NCBI GenBank assembly: GCA_012031345.1
Contig: JAAUTS010000015.1
Span: 1-32,522, forward strand
Reading direction: 5' to 3'
From: Blastochloris sp.
Lineage (GTDB): Bacteria > Verrucomicrobiota > Verrucomicrobiia > Methylacidiphilales > JAAUTS01
Length of the DNA: 32,522 nt
Shown here: one piece after another, positions 8,613-17,036 of the stretch
How positions within the stretch are numbered: the first letter of the stretch is position 1
Layout: the number at the start of each line of letters is the position of its first letter
Translations under genes and position numbers: made by a program
Notes under the pieces: generated by a model
Database searches by the model: none
The model's input: the letters and a program-made list of their open reading frames with translations, nothing else
What the model was told of the DNA's origin: nothing

Positions 8613-10445
8613 CTATTCGCTGAGAACGAGCACTTCCTGGTTGGCTTTGCGCAGATTGCGGGAAAATTCCAGAGCCAGATTTTTGAGAAGCTTGATTTTG
8701 AGTTGGGGATGAGTGTGGTCGAGTTGATCGAAATCTTTTTTGGATAGAATCAGGCATTTGACTTCGGTGTCTGCCTGAATGATGGCGGAGCGTTTGGCTT
8801 GGTCGATGACGCCCATTTCCCCAAAGGACATGCCGGGGGAGAAGGTGGCCAGGCGATAGTCTTTTCCGTTGGGACGTTGCACAACCACGCTGACCGCGCC
8901 TTGAGAGAGGAAGAAGATTTCCTCGGACGGTTCGCCCACTTCGATGATGCGGGCATCTTTTTGATAGCTACGAGGTTTCAAGAGAAGGCTGATGGCCTTA
9001 AGGTCGCCGTTCTCCATGCCCTGCATGAGTGCCATTCCCTCTGGGGGGATGGCGGCCTCGGTGACTTGGTCTGGGGCTAGGGTGGAAAGAAGATCATTCT
9101 CCGCCCACTCCAGAGCGTAATCGAGATCCTCCGTCATCCGAAAATCGGGCAATTCCGTTTCCTTCAAATTGACCCGGAAATAGCGAGACAGGAGGGTGAG
9201 ATGACTGCTGTTGGAGAAAAGCAGGCAATGGTTCTGTGCATGAAAATTTCTCCAGGCTTTGAGCAGCAACTCGCAGGAACTTTCATCAATCGAGAGGCTA
9301 CGTTTGAAGTCGAGAATCGCGCAGCGACTTTGCGGACCGGAGACGGTGAGTTCACGGATGATGACCTCGGTGGTGGAAAAGATCAGGGGTCCCTGTAATT
9401 CATAAACCCGGATACATTTTCCATGTTTTTGAATCAGGCTGCTTTCCTTGGAGTGACGCAGGCGGTTGGAAGTGACGGCGGAGGCGTCGAAGTATTTGCG
9501 GATGACGGAACTGACATTGCTGTTGGAGCGGAACATGTGCAGGTCGAGTTGGTGGGAAAGTTCCTCGCAGACCTTGATGCCGCGCACGCTGTTGCCGAGT
9601 TCATCCAGGGGTGGGGAGAAGATGCCGATGCCCAACTGTCCGGGCAGCACGGCCAGGATGCCGCCGCCGACTCCGCTCTTGGCGGGCATCCCGATTTTAT
9701 AGATCCACTCTCCGGCGTAGTTATACATGCCGCAGGAACCCATGACGGCCAGGATATTTTCCACGTAATCCGCCACCACCGCGCGGTCCCTGGTCACGGG
9801 ATTGAGACCGGCGTTGGCCAGGGTGGCGGCCATGATGCCGAGATCCCGGCAGGTGATCGAGATGCTGCATTGCTGGAAGTAAGCGTCCAGAGCGGGCTCG
9901 GGATCGCTCTCGATGATGTTGAAATTTCTTAACAGATGGGCGATGGCGCGGTTGCGGTGTCCGGTCTCGGATTCGGAGCGATACACCTCCTGATCGATGC
10001 CCAGACTGCGTCCCACATAACGGGACATGGCGTTGAGGATGCGGTTGATTTTTTGCCGGGAGGTTTTGCCTTCGACCAGACCCGTGGTGGCGATGGCTCC
10101 GGCATTGATCATGGGATTGGCAGGTTGTCCCGTTTGCGGATGGAGGCTGATGGAGTTGAAGGCGTCTCCGGTGGGTTCCACGCCCACCTTGCGCAGCACC
10201 TCGGCACGACCGTTGTCTTCCAGTGCCATGCCATAGACCAGGGCCTTGGAGATGGATTGGATGGTGAAATTCTGGCGGGTATCGCCGACTTCATAAACAT
10301 GACCATCCGTGGTGACCAGACAGATGCCGAACCACTCGGGATTGGCCTTGAAAAGTTCCGGGATGTAGCTGGCGACCGTGCCGCTTTTTTCTTTGCTGAA
10401 AGTTTGGTGGAGTTCCTCGAGATAACGCTCAATCGGTGATTTCAT
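8613..10445 (-). CDS. glsA: Glutaminase fused to STAS and cyclic-nucleotide-binding domains
   Basis: The protein has 610 residues from the ATG at 10445. The frame stays open upstream into the tRNA gene, but that part cannot be coding, and the glutaminase family starts close to MKSPIERYLEEL. Residues 1-310 are a complete serine-dependent glutaminase: QSISKALVYG holds the Ser64-x-x-Lys67 pair, and NPMINAGAIATTGL and SGVGGGILAVLPGQLGI are conserved. Residues about 340-425 resemble a STAS domain (VYELQGPLIFSTTEVII, CAILDFKRSLSIDESS). Residues about 480-575 form a Crp-like cyclic-nucleotide-binding domain with FGEMG at 541-545 and Arg552-Ser-Ala of the phosphate cassette. The enzyme makes glutamate and ammonia from glutamine; the added domains suggest regulation by a ligand or by partner STAS proteins. 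No DNA-binding helix-turn-helix follows the sensor domain. Confidence 0.93.
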   Translation of the reverse strand: MKSPIERYLEELHQTFSKEKSGTVASYIPELFKANPEWFGICLVTTDGHVYEVGDTRQNFTIQSISKALVYGMALEDNGRAEVLRKVGVEPTGDAFNSISLHPQTGQPANPMINAGAIATTGLVEGKTSRQKINRILNAMSRYVGRSLGIDQEVYRSESETGHRNRAIAHLLRNFNIIESDPEPALDAYFQQCSISITCRDLGIMAATLANAGLNPVTRDRAVVADYVENILAVMGSCGMYNYAGEWIYKIGMPAKSGVGGGILAVLPGQLGIGIFSPPLDELGNSVRGIKVCEELSHQLDLHMFRSNSNVSSVIRKYFDASAVTSNRLRHSKESSLIQKHGKCIRVYELQGPLIFSTTEVIIRELTVSGPQSRCAILDFKRSLSIDESSCELLLKAWRNFHAQNHCLLFSNSSHLTLLSRYFRVNLKETELPDFRMTEDLDYALEWAENDLLSTLAPDQVTEAAIPPEGMALMQGMENGDLKAISLLLKPRSYQKDARIIEVGEPSEEIFFLSQGAVSVVVQRPNGKDYRLATFSPGMSFGEMGVIDQAKRSAIIQADTEVKCLILSKKDFDQLDHTHPQLKIKLLKNLALEFSRNLRKANQEVLVLSE

Positions 10446-10466
10446 AAAACGGCTGACAAAACCCAG

Positions 10467-10493
10467 CAAATAGCCTGCCAAGTTGTTTGTCAA
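10467..10493 (-). promoter_or_regulatory. Candidate promoter of the glutaminase gene
   Basis: On the minus strand a consensus TTGACA (10493-10488) is followed after 15 bases by TATTTG (10472-10467), placing a start point just upstream of the glutaminase ATG at 10445. The spacing is shorter than usual, so this is tentative. The rest of the gap 10446-10645 shows no gene. Confidence 0.3.
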
Positions 10494-10645
10494 TGATCTC
10501 GGAACCTGAGTTTGAGAAAAAAAATGAGGCAAAGGATCCCAAGGTTGCGGTTTCCAAAAAGGTCGTGACCGCACAAGGCGTGGGCTGTGCTTCGGATGAG
10601 GAAACGATTTACTTGCCTTTTTCTCTTGGTATCTTTTTCCCTTTC

Positions 10646-10730
10646 GCCCGAGTGATGGAATGGCAGACATACAGGACTTAAAATCCTGAGCTTCGAAAGG
10701 GGCGTGTGGGTTCGAGTCCCACCTCGGGTA
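10646..10730 (+). tRNA. tRNA-Leu (anticodon UAA)
   Basis: The acceptor stem pairs 10646-10652 (GCCCGAG) with 10723-10729 (CTCGGGT, one G-U pair), with discriminator A at 10730. The anticodon stem CAGGA/TCCTG (10672-10676, 10684-10688) encloses a seven-base loop with TAA at 10679-10681. The T arm is GTGGG-TTCGAGT-CCCAC at 10706-10722. A long variable arm (about 10689-10705) fits class II leucine tRNA. The 3' CCA is not encoded. Confidence 0.96.
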
Positions 10731-10836
10731 AATCCTTCATGCATGGAAGTGATAGGGTTAGGCGGGGGGATGAACCGCAAAGACGCGAGGAGCGCGAAGG
10801 GGGAAAGATTTCTGATTTCTGATTTCGAATTACGGT

Positions 10837-11223
10837 TTACTGCGATGTCTCAAGGCCTGAGGTGATTGAGGAATTTTTAACCGGGGGCCAGGATAGGGGG
10901 CGACCTCCCAGAAGATGGAGATGAAGATGTGGCACGGTTTCACCGCCATCGGCTCCGTTGTTGATCACGATGCGATAGCCTGTTTCCTCCAAGCCCAACT
11001 GACGAGCCACCTTTTGCGCGGTAAGCAGGAGCTGGCCCAAGAGGAGGGCGTCTTGTTCGGAAGCCTGGGCGATGCGTGGGATGACTTTTTTAGGAACGAT
11101 CAGCACATGAACAGGGGCTTGTTTGGAGATGTCATGAAAAGCGAAAACAGAATCATCTTCCCAAACGACTGAGGAAGGCAACTCGCGATCCACCAACTTT
11201 TGAAAAATGGTTTTGGATTCCAT
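10837..11223 (-). CDS. HIT-family (HinT-like) nucleotide hydrolase
   Basis: The protein has 128 residues. It begins [19 protein letters not shown], continues with [17 protein letters not shown], and ends with the histidine triad [16 protein letters not shown], where the middle His is the usual nucleophile. HinT-like proteins hydrolyse AMP-lysyl and phosphoramidate bonds of purine nucleotides. It follows the restriction endonuclease gene by six bases on the same strand, so the two may be co-transcribed, although HIT genes are ordinary housekeeping genes and the cassette may simply have inserted upstream of it. Confidence 0.93.
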   Translation of the reverse strand: MESKTIFQKLVDRELPSSVVWEDDSVFAFHDISKQAPVHVLIVPKKVIPRIAQASEQDALLLGQLLLTAQKVARQLGLEETGYRIVINNGADGGETVPHLHLHLLGGRPLSWPPVKNSSITSGLETSQ

Positions 11224-11229
11224 AAGGGT

Positions 11230-11964
11230 CTAGGGGATGATTTGTACCCAGGAAGGATCGAAGGCAAGAGCTTGGAGAACGTCTTCACGATCCAACAAGG
11301 GAGGTTGCCTGAGTCGGAGAGCTAACTTTTTCTTGGGCACGTCCTTGATAATAGTGAACTGGGAGCCACTAGGTTGCCAAGTAAAGCAATGCGTACCAGT
11401 TTTCGTGTGATGGCCTTCTAAATTTTTGTTTTTATTCCAAGTCCAAGTAAAGCTTTCAGTGGGATAAAGTTCTGTGTCGAATTCAAAAATCGCCAATTCC
11501 AACAGATCTTCGGACTTGACGAGGACTACGGTCCTCAAGTGTTGATATTTTGCCCTGATGCCAGCAACCCTTTCATTCCAAATGGAAAGAACCATGTCTC
11601 CAATAAGTTTGGGTTTTGAATTTAAAATTTCATCGGCATTGTAAGAGTAGGATGGGGAATTTCTACCTGAAATAAGCCTGACTTTCTGTGCTGAAATGGG
11701 GGAGGAACTTTTAACGGTTTTTGCACTCCAAGCTGTTTGTTCCAGCAAGACATCATCTAATCCAACATTGCTGGGTTTCCAGCGACCACCAATCAGTCGT
11801 GTAAAAATCTCCTCCCAGTCTGAGCCTTCAAGACGAGGTGTGATTCTCGTTGCTAGAAGATAGATGATCTCTCTACCCAATCCCAAGGGAAAATCTGCAG
11901 GAAAATTATTTAGGGCAAAGGGTGGTTGATACTTTTGGACGGTTCTTAGTCTTGGACTTTTCAT
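11230..11964 (-). CDS. Probable type II restriction endonuclease paired with the m5C methyltransferase
   Basis: I do not recognise the exact family; the call rests on position and a weak motif. The frame is open to 12204, but upstream of 11964 it is the shadow of the methyltransferase. The ATG at 11964 (MKSPRLRTVQKYQ) gives 244 residues and overlaps the methyltransferase end by 59 bases. The protein has no signal or membrane helix and contains LDDVLLEQTAWSAKTVK near residue 65, where the Asp and the later Lys could be part of a PD-(D/E)xK-type active site. Solo-gene overlap with an m5C methyltransferase is typical of a type II restriction-modification pair. Recognition sequence cannot be stated. 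The segment is visibly richer in A and T than its neighbours. Confidence 0.65.
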   Translation of the reverse strand: MKSPRLRTVQKYQPPFALNNFPADFPLGLGREIIYLLATRITPRLEGSDWEEIFTRLIGGRWKPSNVGLDDVLLEQTAWSAKTVKSSSPISAQKVRLISGRNSPSYSYNADEILNSKPKLIGDMVLSIWNERVAGIRAKYQHLRTVVLVKSEDLLELAIFEFDTELYPTESFTWTWNKNKNLEGHHTKTGTHCFTWQPSGSQFTIIKDVPKKKLALRLRQPPLLDREDVLQALAFDPSWVQIIP

Positions 11965-12979
11965 TAAGTTTGTGGCTATAGGGCTTTTCCAGCAAGCGTG
12001 CCTGTGTGGGCAGTGTCCTTGCTCTTGCGTTGTGGCTACCCCAATCAAGTGCTTCAAGGACATTATACAGTACTGCCTCAGCCACACTGACGGGCAGGCT
12101 GTTGCCAGCTTGTTTCCTGGTTTGTGAGTCACTACAAACAATCTGGAAGCTTTCCGGGAATCCCTGTAGTCGGAGCATTTCCCTTGGAGTAAGCCGTCTT
12201 TCACCGTTCACCAAGAGGTAATTATACGACGCGCCAGCTCGTAAGGCGCAAGAGTAGGGATGTGCACTGATGTGGCCTGCCTTGTTTTCATGCCAAATCA
12301 TGGGCTGACTGGTTTTCGTCAGGGCCTGGAAACGTTTATCTTGAATGTGTTTTGAGGCATAGAATTTTGCGGGAACTTTTGACTCTAGAATTGTCTCAAG
12401 AGTTGGTCTGTGATCACTACCTTCGGGCCAAGCGAATAGGTTTGGCTCAAGAAAGCCAACAATCCAAATTCTTTCTCGCTTTTGGGGCAGCCCATAGTCC
12501 AGCGCGTTCAAAATACGATGATGGGTGTCGTATCCAAGCTCGTGGAGTGTAGAAAGGATTTTCTTAAGGGTTTTTCCTTGGTCATGTCCAGCAAGCAATT
12601 TGACATTTTCTAAAACAAAGGCTTTGGGTCGTTTTGCCGAAAGAATACGTGCTATGTCAAAAAAAAGTGTGCCTCGTGTATCTTCAAAGCCCTTTTTGTG
12701 TCCGATGATACTAAAGGGTTGGCAGGGAAACCCTGCTAGTAGAATGTCATGGTTTGGGATGGAAGATTCATAGATTCGAGTGATGTCGCCATGGGGTAGC
12801 TCCCCAAAATTTGCTTGATACGACTTTTGGCATTCTGAGTCTATATCACTTGAAAATACGCAGTTTAACAGCATGGATCGCTTACGAGCTGCCTGTTCAA
12901 GAGCGTATCGAAATCCTCCTATGCCACAAAATAGGTCAACATAACGGATCTCTGAATGAGACATGTAATTTGAGTTCAT
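11906..12979 (-). CDS. DNA (cytosine-5) methyltransferase of a type II R-M pair
   Basis: The protein has 357 residues and all main m5C motifs: motif I DLFCGIGGFRYALE (from about 15), motif IV GFPCQPFS with the catalytic Cys86, motif VI ENV (124-126), motif VIII QKRERIWIVGF (from about 166) and motif X AGNSLPVSVAEAV. Between VIII and X lies a target-recognition region containing the segment GHISAHPYSCALRAGASYNYL. It transfers a methyl group from S-adenosylmethionine to C5 of cytosine in a specific site and protects against the adjacent endonuclease. The family usually ends soon after motif X, so the extra 40-residue Lys/Arg-rich tail overlapping the nuclease gene may be only weakly constrained. 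A second start at 12964 (MSHSEIRYVDLF) is possible. No Vsr nickase gene is seen. Confidence 0.94.
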   Translation of the reverse strand: MNSNYMSHSEIRYVDLFCGIGGFRYALEQAARKRSMLLNCVFSSDIDSECQKSYQANFGELPHGDITRIYESSIPNHDILLAGFPCQPFSIIGHKKGFEDTRGTLFFDIARILSAKRPKAFVLENVKLLAGHDQGKTLKKILSTLHELGYDTHHRILNALDYGLPQKRERIWIVGFLEPNLFAWPEGSDHRPTLETILESKVPAKFYASKHIQDKRFQALTKTSQPMIWHENKAGHISAHPYSCALRAGASYNYLLVNGERRLTPREMLRLQGFPESFQIVCSDSQTRKQAGNSLPVSVAEAVLYNVLEALDWGSHNARARTLPTQARLLEKPYSHKLNEKSKTKNRPKVSTTLCPK

Positions 12980-13041
12980 TGGACTCTCTTATTTTTCCAT
13001 ATCGCGGAGCATGTGCAACTCGCAATCCATGTGGGAGTGAC

Positions 13042-13592
13042 TCAGCGAATGAGGAGTTCGATCGGGGGTTGGGGCCAGGTGGAGAGGTGTTGCCGGGTGA
13101 AGGCGACGATTTCTTCGCTCAGGGTATCGCAGGAATTTTGCCAGCGCGGGGTATTTTGGAGGGTTTTGACGCAGCAGCGCAGGCCTTCGAGCTTGATGCC
13201 GCGGACATGGACGGAGCGGGCTTCATCCAGGCGTTCGTGCAGCATTTGAAAAAGAATAGTTCGTGGTGGGAACGGGCGGCCATTTCCTGGAGGTGCAGGC
13301 TGACGCGCGGCGCGACCAGGGTGAGTCGTTTGGCGATTTCGGGGTAGCCGATACTGCGGAGGGATTTTTTGATCAGGACCTGGAGTTGCTCGGGAGTGAT
13401 TAGCGTGCCGCCGAATTCGCATTGCAGATAGTAACTGATGGCTTTGGCCACGTCCTCGGTCCAGTGCCACTGTTCCATGCCGACCTTGCTGGCGGAGGTC
13501 TGGATGGATTCGGCCAGCCAGCCTTCGGAGAGCGGGACGTTGCGACGCTTGTTCCATTCGACGAGGGGAAGATCCTGGGGCAAGGCAATCAT
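13042..13592 (-). CDS. ATP-cone-like protein coupled to nrdR, one frameshift
   Basis: Restored length is about 183 residues. The N-terminal segment (EWNKRRNVPLSEGWLAESIQTSA, then EDVAKAISYYL and ITPEQLQVLIKKSLRSIGYPEIAKRLTL) follows the spacing of an ATP-cone: basic start, helix with SI-x-x-A, and a final helix with IGY. The glycine of the usual KRDG loop is not seen, so nucleotide binding is doubtful. The rest (LHERLDEARSVHVRGIKLEGLRCC, then a Trp/Pro-rich end) is unrecognised. Frames change in the T run at 13245-13247; one added base joins ELFFFK to MLHERLDEAR. Its ATG overlaps the nrdR stop as ATGA, so it is translationally coupled to nrdR. Function is unknown; a role with NrdR in sensing nucleotides is inference. 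Confidence 0.6.
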
Positions 13593-14038
13593 GGTTGGAG
13601 ATTTTGCACTTCGTTGACGAACTCGTTGATGTCTTTGAATTTCCGATAAACCGAGGCGAAGCGGACATAGGCCACTTCGTCGAGTTGGCGCAGGCTGCGC
13701 ATGAGAGCCTCACCTATTTCGGTGGCGGGGATTTCCCCTTCAAATTTCTTTTCCAACTCATCCATGATGCGGTCGGTGGCTTCCTCGATCATCTCGCGGC
13801 TGATGGGTCTTTTTTCACAGGCCTTCAACAGGCCGCTGAGCAGTTTTTTTCGTTCAAAAGGTTCATAACGTCCGTCCCGTTTAATCACCCGAAGATCTTC
13901 GCGTTCAATTTGTTCATAAGTGGTGAAGCGATAGGAGCAGGTCAGGCATTCGCGGCGGCGGCGGATGACGGCTCCATCCTTCCAGGGTCTGGAGTCGATG
14001 ACCCGGTCTTCGACCGAATTACACTTGGGACAACGCAT
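13589..14038 (-). CDS. nrdR: NrdR, repressor of ribonucleotide reductase genes
   Basis: The protein has 149 residues, normal for NrdR. It has the N-terminal zinc ribbon with Cys3-x2-Cys6 and Cys31-x2-Cys34 (MRCPKCNS, RRRECLTCSYRFTTYE), then an ATP-cone starting VIKRDGRYEPFERKKLLSGLLKAC and ending EVAYVRFASVYRKFKD. NrdR binds NrdR boxes upstream of ribonucleotide reductase genes when loaded with ATP/dATP. No ribonucleotide reductase gene is in the window. Its stop codon overlaps the start of the next gene by four bases. Confidence 0.97.
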   Translation of the reverse strand: MRCPKCNSVEDRVIDSRPWKDGAVIRRRRECLTCSYRFTTYEQIEREDLRVIKRDGRYEPFERKKLLSGLLKACEKRPISREMIEEATDRIMDELEKKFEGEIPATEIGEALMRSLRQLDEVAYVRFASVYRKFKDINEFVNEVQNLQP

Positions 14039-14146
14039 ACAACATATAGTGCTGTGATCTTTTTAAGGCATACCGCCGATAGGGTCAAGATTTACCCAGA
14101 AAAAACTTGATTTTTTATCCGATGTCACGATCCGTGAGTCGGAGGC

Positions 14147-14183
14147 AAAAAAAGAAGGCGGAGAGACTAATCTCTCCGCCTTC
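14147..14183 (-). terminator. Strong intrinsic terminator of the Lys-rich small gene
   Basis: A perfect 13-base inverted repeat (14154-14166 with 14171-14183, loop 14167-14170) is followed on the minus strand by seven T (14153-14147). It begins 17 bases after the stop of the 34-residue Lys-rich protein. This is the clearest terminator in the window. Confidence 0.93.
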
Positions 14184-14200
14184 AAAGTCAGAAGGAAGTT

Positions 14201-14305
14201 TTACTTCTTCTTCTTAGCGACTTTCTTTTTGGGGGCTGCTTTTTTGACAGCTTTCTTCACTACTTTTTTGACAGCTTTTTTAGCGACTTTCTTTTTAACG
14301 GCCAT
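14201..14305 (-). CDS. 34-residue lysine-rich histone-H1-like protein
   Basis: The frame encodes 34 residues, of which 18 are Lys and most others Ala or Val. It is built from short repeats: KKVAKKAVKKVV, KKAVKKAAPKKK, then a Lys tail. Such tails resemble eukaryotic H1 and bacterial Hc1/AlgP-type nucleoid proteins, which bind DNA by charge. The start is well supported by AGGGGGTGA seven bases upstream of the ATG at 14305, and an excellent terminator follows the stop, so this is a real, separately transcribed and probably abundant product. Nucleic-acid binding is inferred from composition only. Confidence 0.85.
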   Translation of the reverse strand: MAVKKKVAKKAVKKVVKKAVKKAAPKKKVAKKKK

Positions 14306-14892
14306 GATTAAATCACCCCCTCTCGAAAATGATTGTCATGCTTGAGGCATTGACAGTTGTTGTTGAACACAGAGTAGTGATTACGATTAGATTACAATTG
14401 CGTCAAACATTTTTTACGATCTTGCGACAAGGTTTTTACGTTGTTTTGCGTATTACTCGGAGTGGACTCGATATTTAAATAATAATTTTTCAAAAATTTG
14501 AGTGTGATGAATTCGTTCGAAGGTAAAATAGGCTTCTTTTGCTTTTAAATACTGATTCAAATTAGCGAGTGCTTCTTTGTCTTTTCCGGGATCCTTGAGC
14601 TTGAATAACTAATTTATAAAAACATTTTATAAAAAATGCCAGACAGTCTCGAAAAAAAGTTTTATCTTTTCGCTGTGTTTCGCGGTGGAAGAAGCGCGAT
14701 GTGAAGAAATTTTTTGAGAAGATGGAGCTTTTGTCCGGTTGTGAGGTGGCAGTTTTATCTTCGGAAGCTGTTCCAAGGGCAGTTGGATAATGAGGCGGAA
14801 ATCGGATTTGTCGTGTGTCTGGATGAAGTTGAACGAGGGGTTCCTGAGATGCTGTTGGATTTGAGCTTTTGTTCTTTTTGCGGTGAAAAAGC
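14306..14892. other. 587-base gap without a recognised gene
   Basis: This stretch lies between the Lys-rich gene and the end of the DUF2126 gene. It is AT-rich from about 14340 to 14660 and probably holds the promoter of the Lys-rich gene on the minus strand. Short open frames here have no ribosome binding site or recognisable sequence. I see no RNA gene, repeat array or clear terminator for the DUF2126 operon. Confidence 0.6.
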
Positions 14893-17036
14893 TTAAGAAA
14901 ACCAACGCAGGTCGAGTGTTTTTTGGGAAAATGCAGGTTCGGATTTGGGTGGATTTTCGACGTTACCGACCAAGTCAGGCCGGGGTTTCCAGCGTTCGCT
15001 AAAACGTCGAAGAGCTTCCTGGCTATTTTGTGGTCGGTTGGGATAACTTTGGCCCTCGGGCAGCCAGCAATTCCATTCGGCCGCTTGCAGAACTTTGCGG
15101 GTAGGGCCGTGGACCCACTCAAAAATCAACGGGGTCTGGGTGGGGATGTGGGGGGTGGAGTGAGGGCAGCACATGGAAGGCGCGGAAACGGACACCGCGG
15201 CAGGGCAAGTCGCCCTTGTTAGGAGGAAAAAAGGCAGGGAACTTTGTTGATCAACAGCCATCCCTCTCCGGCCAAGCGGGTGTTGCTGAGACGGACCTCG
15301 ATTCGTTCGGTGCTGGAATCGACAAAGCGCGCGGTGCCGCCCAGGACGGGTTGTTCGCTGAGCAAAGGCCAGGCTTCCAGGGCGTGACGAAAGTGGATGG
15401 AGCCGGCGGAGCCGAGGGGCAGTATTCCGATCTCCGGGAAGCGACAATCAAAGAGTGGACGAAACCAGGCGGACTGGAAGGGGAAGCCGTAGCGGGATAA
15501 TTCACGACAGATCGCGTCGAGGTCCTGCCAAAGGTGGGAGGGCAGGAAGTAATGATCGTGCAAAGCGGATCCCCAGGGAAGGATGGGGCGAAGTTTGGGG
15601 CGATGCATGAGCATGGCGAGAATGGCGCGGAGAAGGAGGCCAGTCAGACTTTGTTGGCGGACCTCGGGGTAGGCTTCGAAGGCGCGGAATTCCAGGATGC
15701 CAAGCATGGTGTTGGCATGTTGGGTGTTCCAAAGTTTGTCGATGCTGATTTCGGCTCGGTGGGTGTTGCCGGAGCTGTCACTGAGCAGATCGCGGAAAAG
15801 CATGGCGTAGAGTTCGGGGTTGTCAGGGAAATGGCGGATGCCGCGGAAGGCGAGGGCGAGTTCTTCCAGGGTGCCGGGCATGGTTTCATCCACACGCGGA
15901 GCCTGGGAGGCGGGGCCGACAAATTGTCCGGAGAAGACATAGCTGAGGGCGGGATGATTTTGCCAGTAGCTGAGAACGGCGGGGAGGAGTTCGGGAATTT
16001 GAAACACGGGGGAGAGCCGGGGTTCGGGTCCGCCGAAGCAGATGTGGGCACCTCCACCCGTGCCGTGAACACGTCCGTTGAAGTGGAGTTTGCGGGCGCA
16101 GAGGCCGACGGCATGAGCGGCGGTGTAGAGTTCCTCCAATTGTTGGTGGTAGGTGGACCATTGTTGGGAGGGAGGCAGGTTGACTTCGATCACTCCGGGG
16201 TCGGAGGCCAGGATGGTGCGTTGCAGATTGTGGTCCTGCCGGGGTTGATAGCCGGAAAGAATGAGTCCATGCAGATCGAGGGTGTCGGCCCATTTTTCCA
16301 CCAGACGGACGAGGCGCAGGTAGGGCTCGGGATCCAGGGGAGGGAAGAAAACCTCCAAGCCCCCGTCTTTGATTTCGATGGTCAGGGCGCGTTTGAGTTG
16401 GTCGGGCGGCAACTCGTTGAGGGGAATGCGGAGACCGATGGAGCTGTCGCCGGGGATGAGAGGAATCAAGTGTCGGGGTTGGGAAGGAAAGCTCCAGTGT
16501 GCCGAGGTCCAGCCCTTTTTTTCCCAAGCCAGGGGGAGGACATAGCCAATGATGGTTTTGGGATGGGACAGTTCAGCGGCTTGATGAATGTGGGTGGAGA
16601 GGCCCAAGGTGCGGGCCAGGGCCTGCATGACTTTTTTCGGGTTGGCGAGTTGACGCGGTGGCAGCGGAGGACCGAGGAGGAGACGTTCGGGACGGCTCCA
16701 GAGGTTGCGTTGAGGGTGGTGGTGGATGACGAGGTTCCAACGAGGCAGGGCTTCGCCGGGATATTGTTTGCCGTAGCTTTGCGTGATGAGGGAACCGGGG
16801 TGATAACGTTGGACCCATTCGGCGGCGAAACGGCGGGCGTAGAGGAGTTTGGTGGGACCGAGTGCGGTGGTGGACCATTCCTCACCCTCCGGCTGGAAGG
16901 GAACGAAGGTGGGTTCCCCGCCCATGGTGAGAATGAGGCCGGTTTGGTTGATGCGTTTTTCCACCGCGCGGGCACAGGCTTGGACTTGCTTCCAAGTGGC
17001 GGCGGGCAGGACAGGGATGGAAGATTCAGATTTCAT
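14893..17036 (-). CDS. DUF2126 putative amidoligase (GS-like fold), two frameshifts
   Basis: Restored length is about 713 residues. Hallmarks of DUF2126 are MGGEPTFV (about 38-45), LHFNGRVHGTGGGAHICFGG in the middle, ILEFRAFEAYPE, and the C-terminal LHP-x-IPTQTPLIFEWV. Published sequence analysis (Iyer, Aravind and colleagues, 2009) placed this family among glutamine-synthetase-like carboxylate-amine ligases. Two single-base surpluses interrupt it: six A at 15227-15232 and six G at 15150-15155; removing one base from each restores the frame to the stop at 14893. Its start overlaps the preceding transglutaminase stop as ATGA. In many Proteobacteria the transglutaminase and DUF2126 parts are one polypeptide; here they are separate genes. 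It probably forms an amide bond on an unknown peptide or protein. Confidence 0.9.

Noticed and set aside
10446-10670. Upstream extension of the glutaminase frame into the tRNA gene
   Set aside because: The extension overlaps tRNA-Leu and has no family similarity; the family start at 10445 is used.
14154-14183. The perfect inverted repeat as a CRISPR or transposon end
   Set aside because: It occurs once and is followed by a T-tract after a gene, so an intrinsic terminator explains it.
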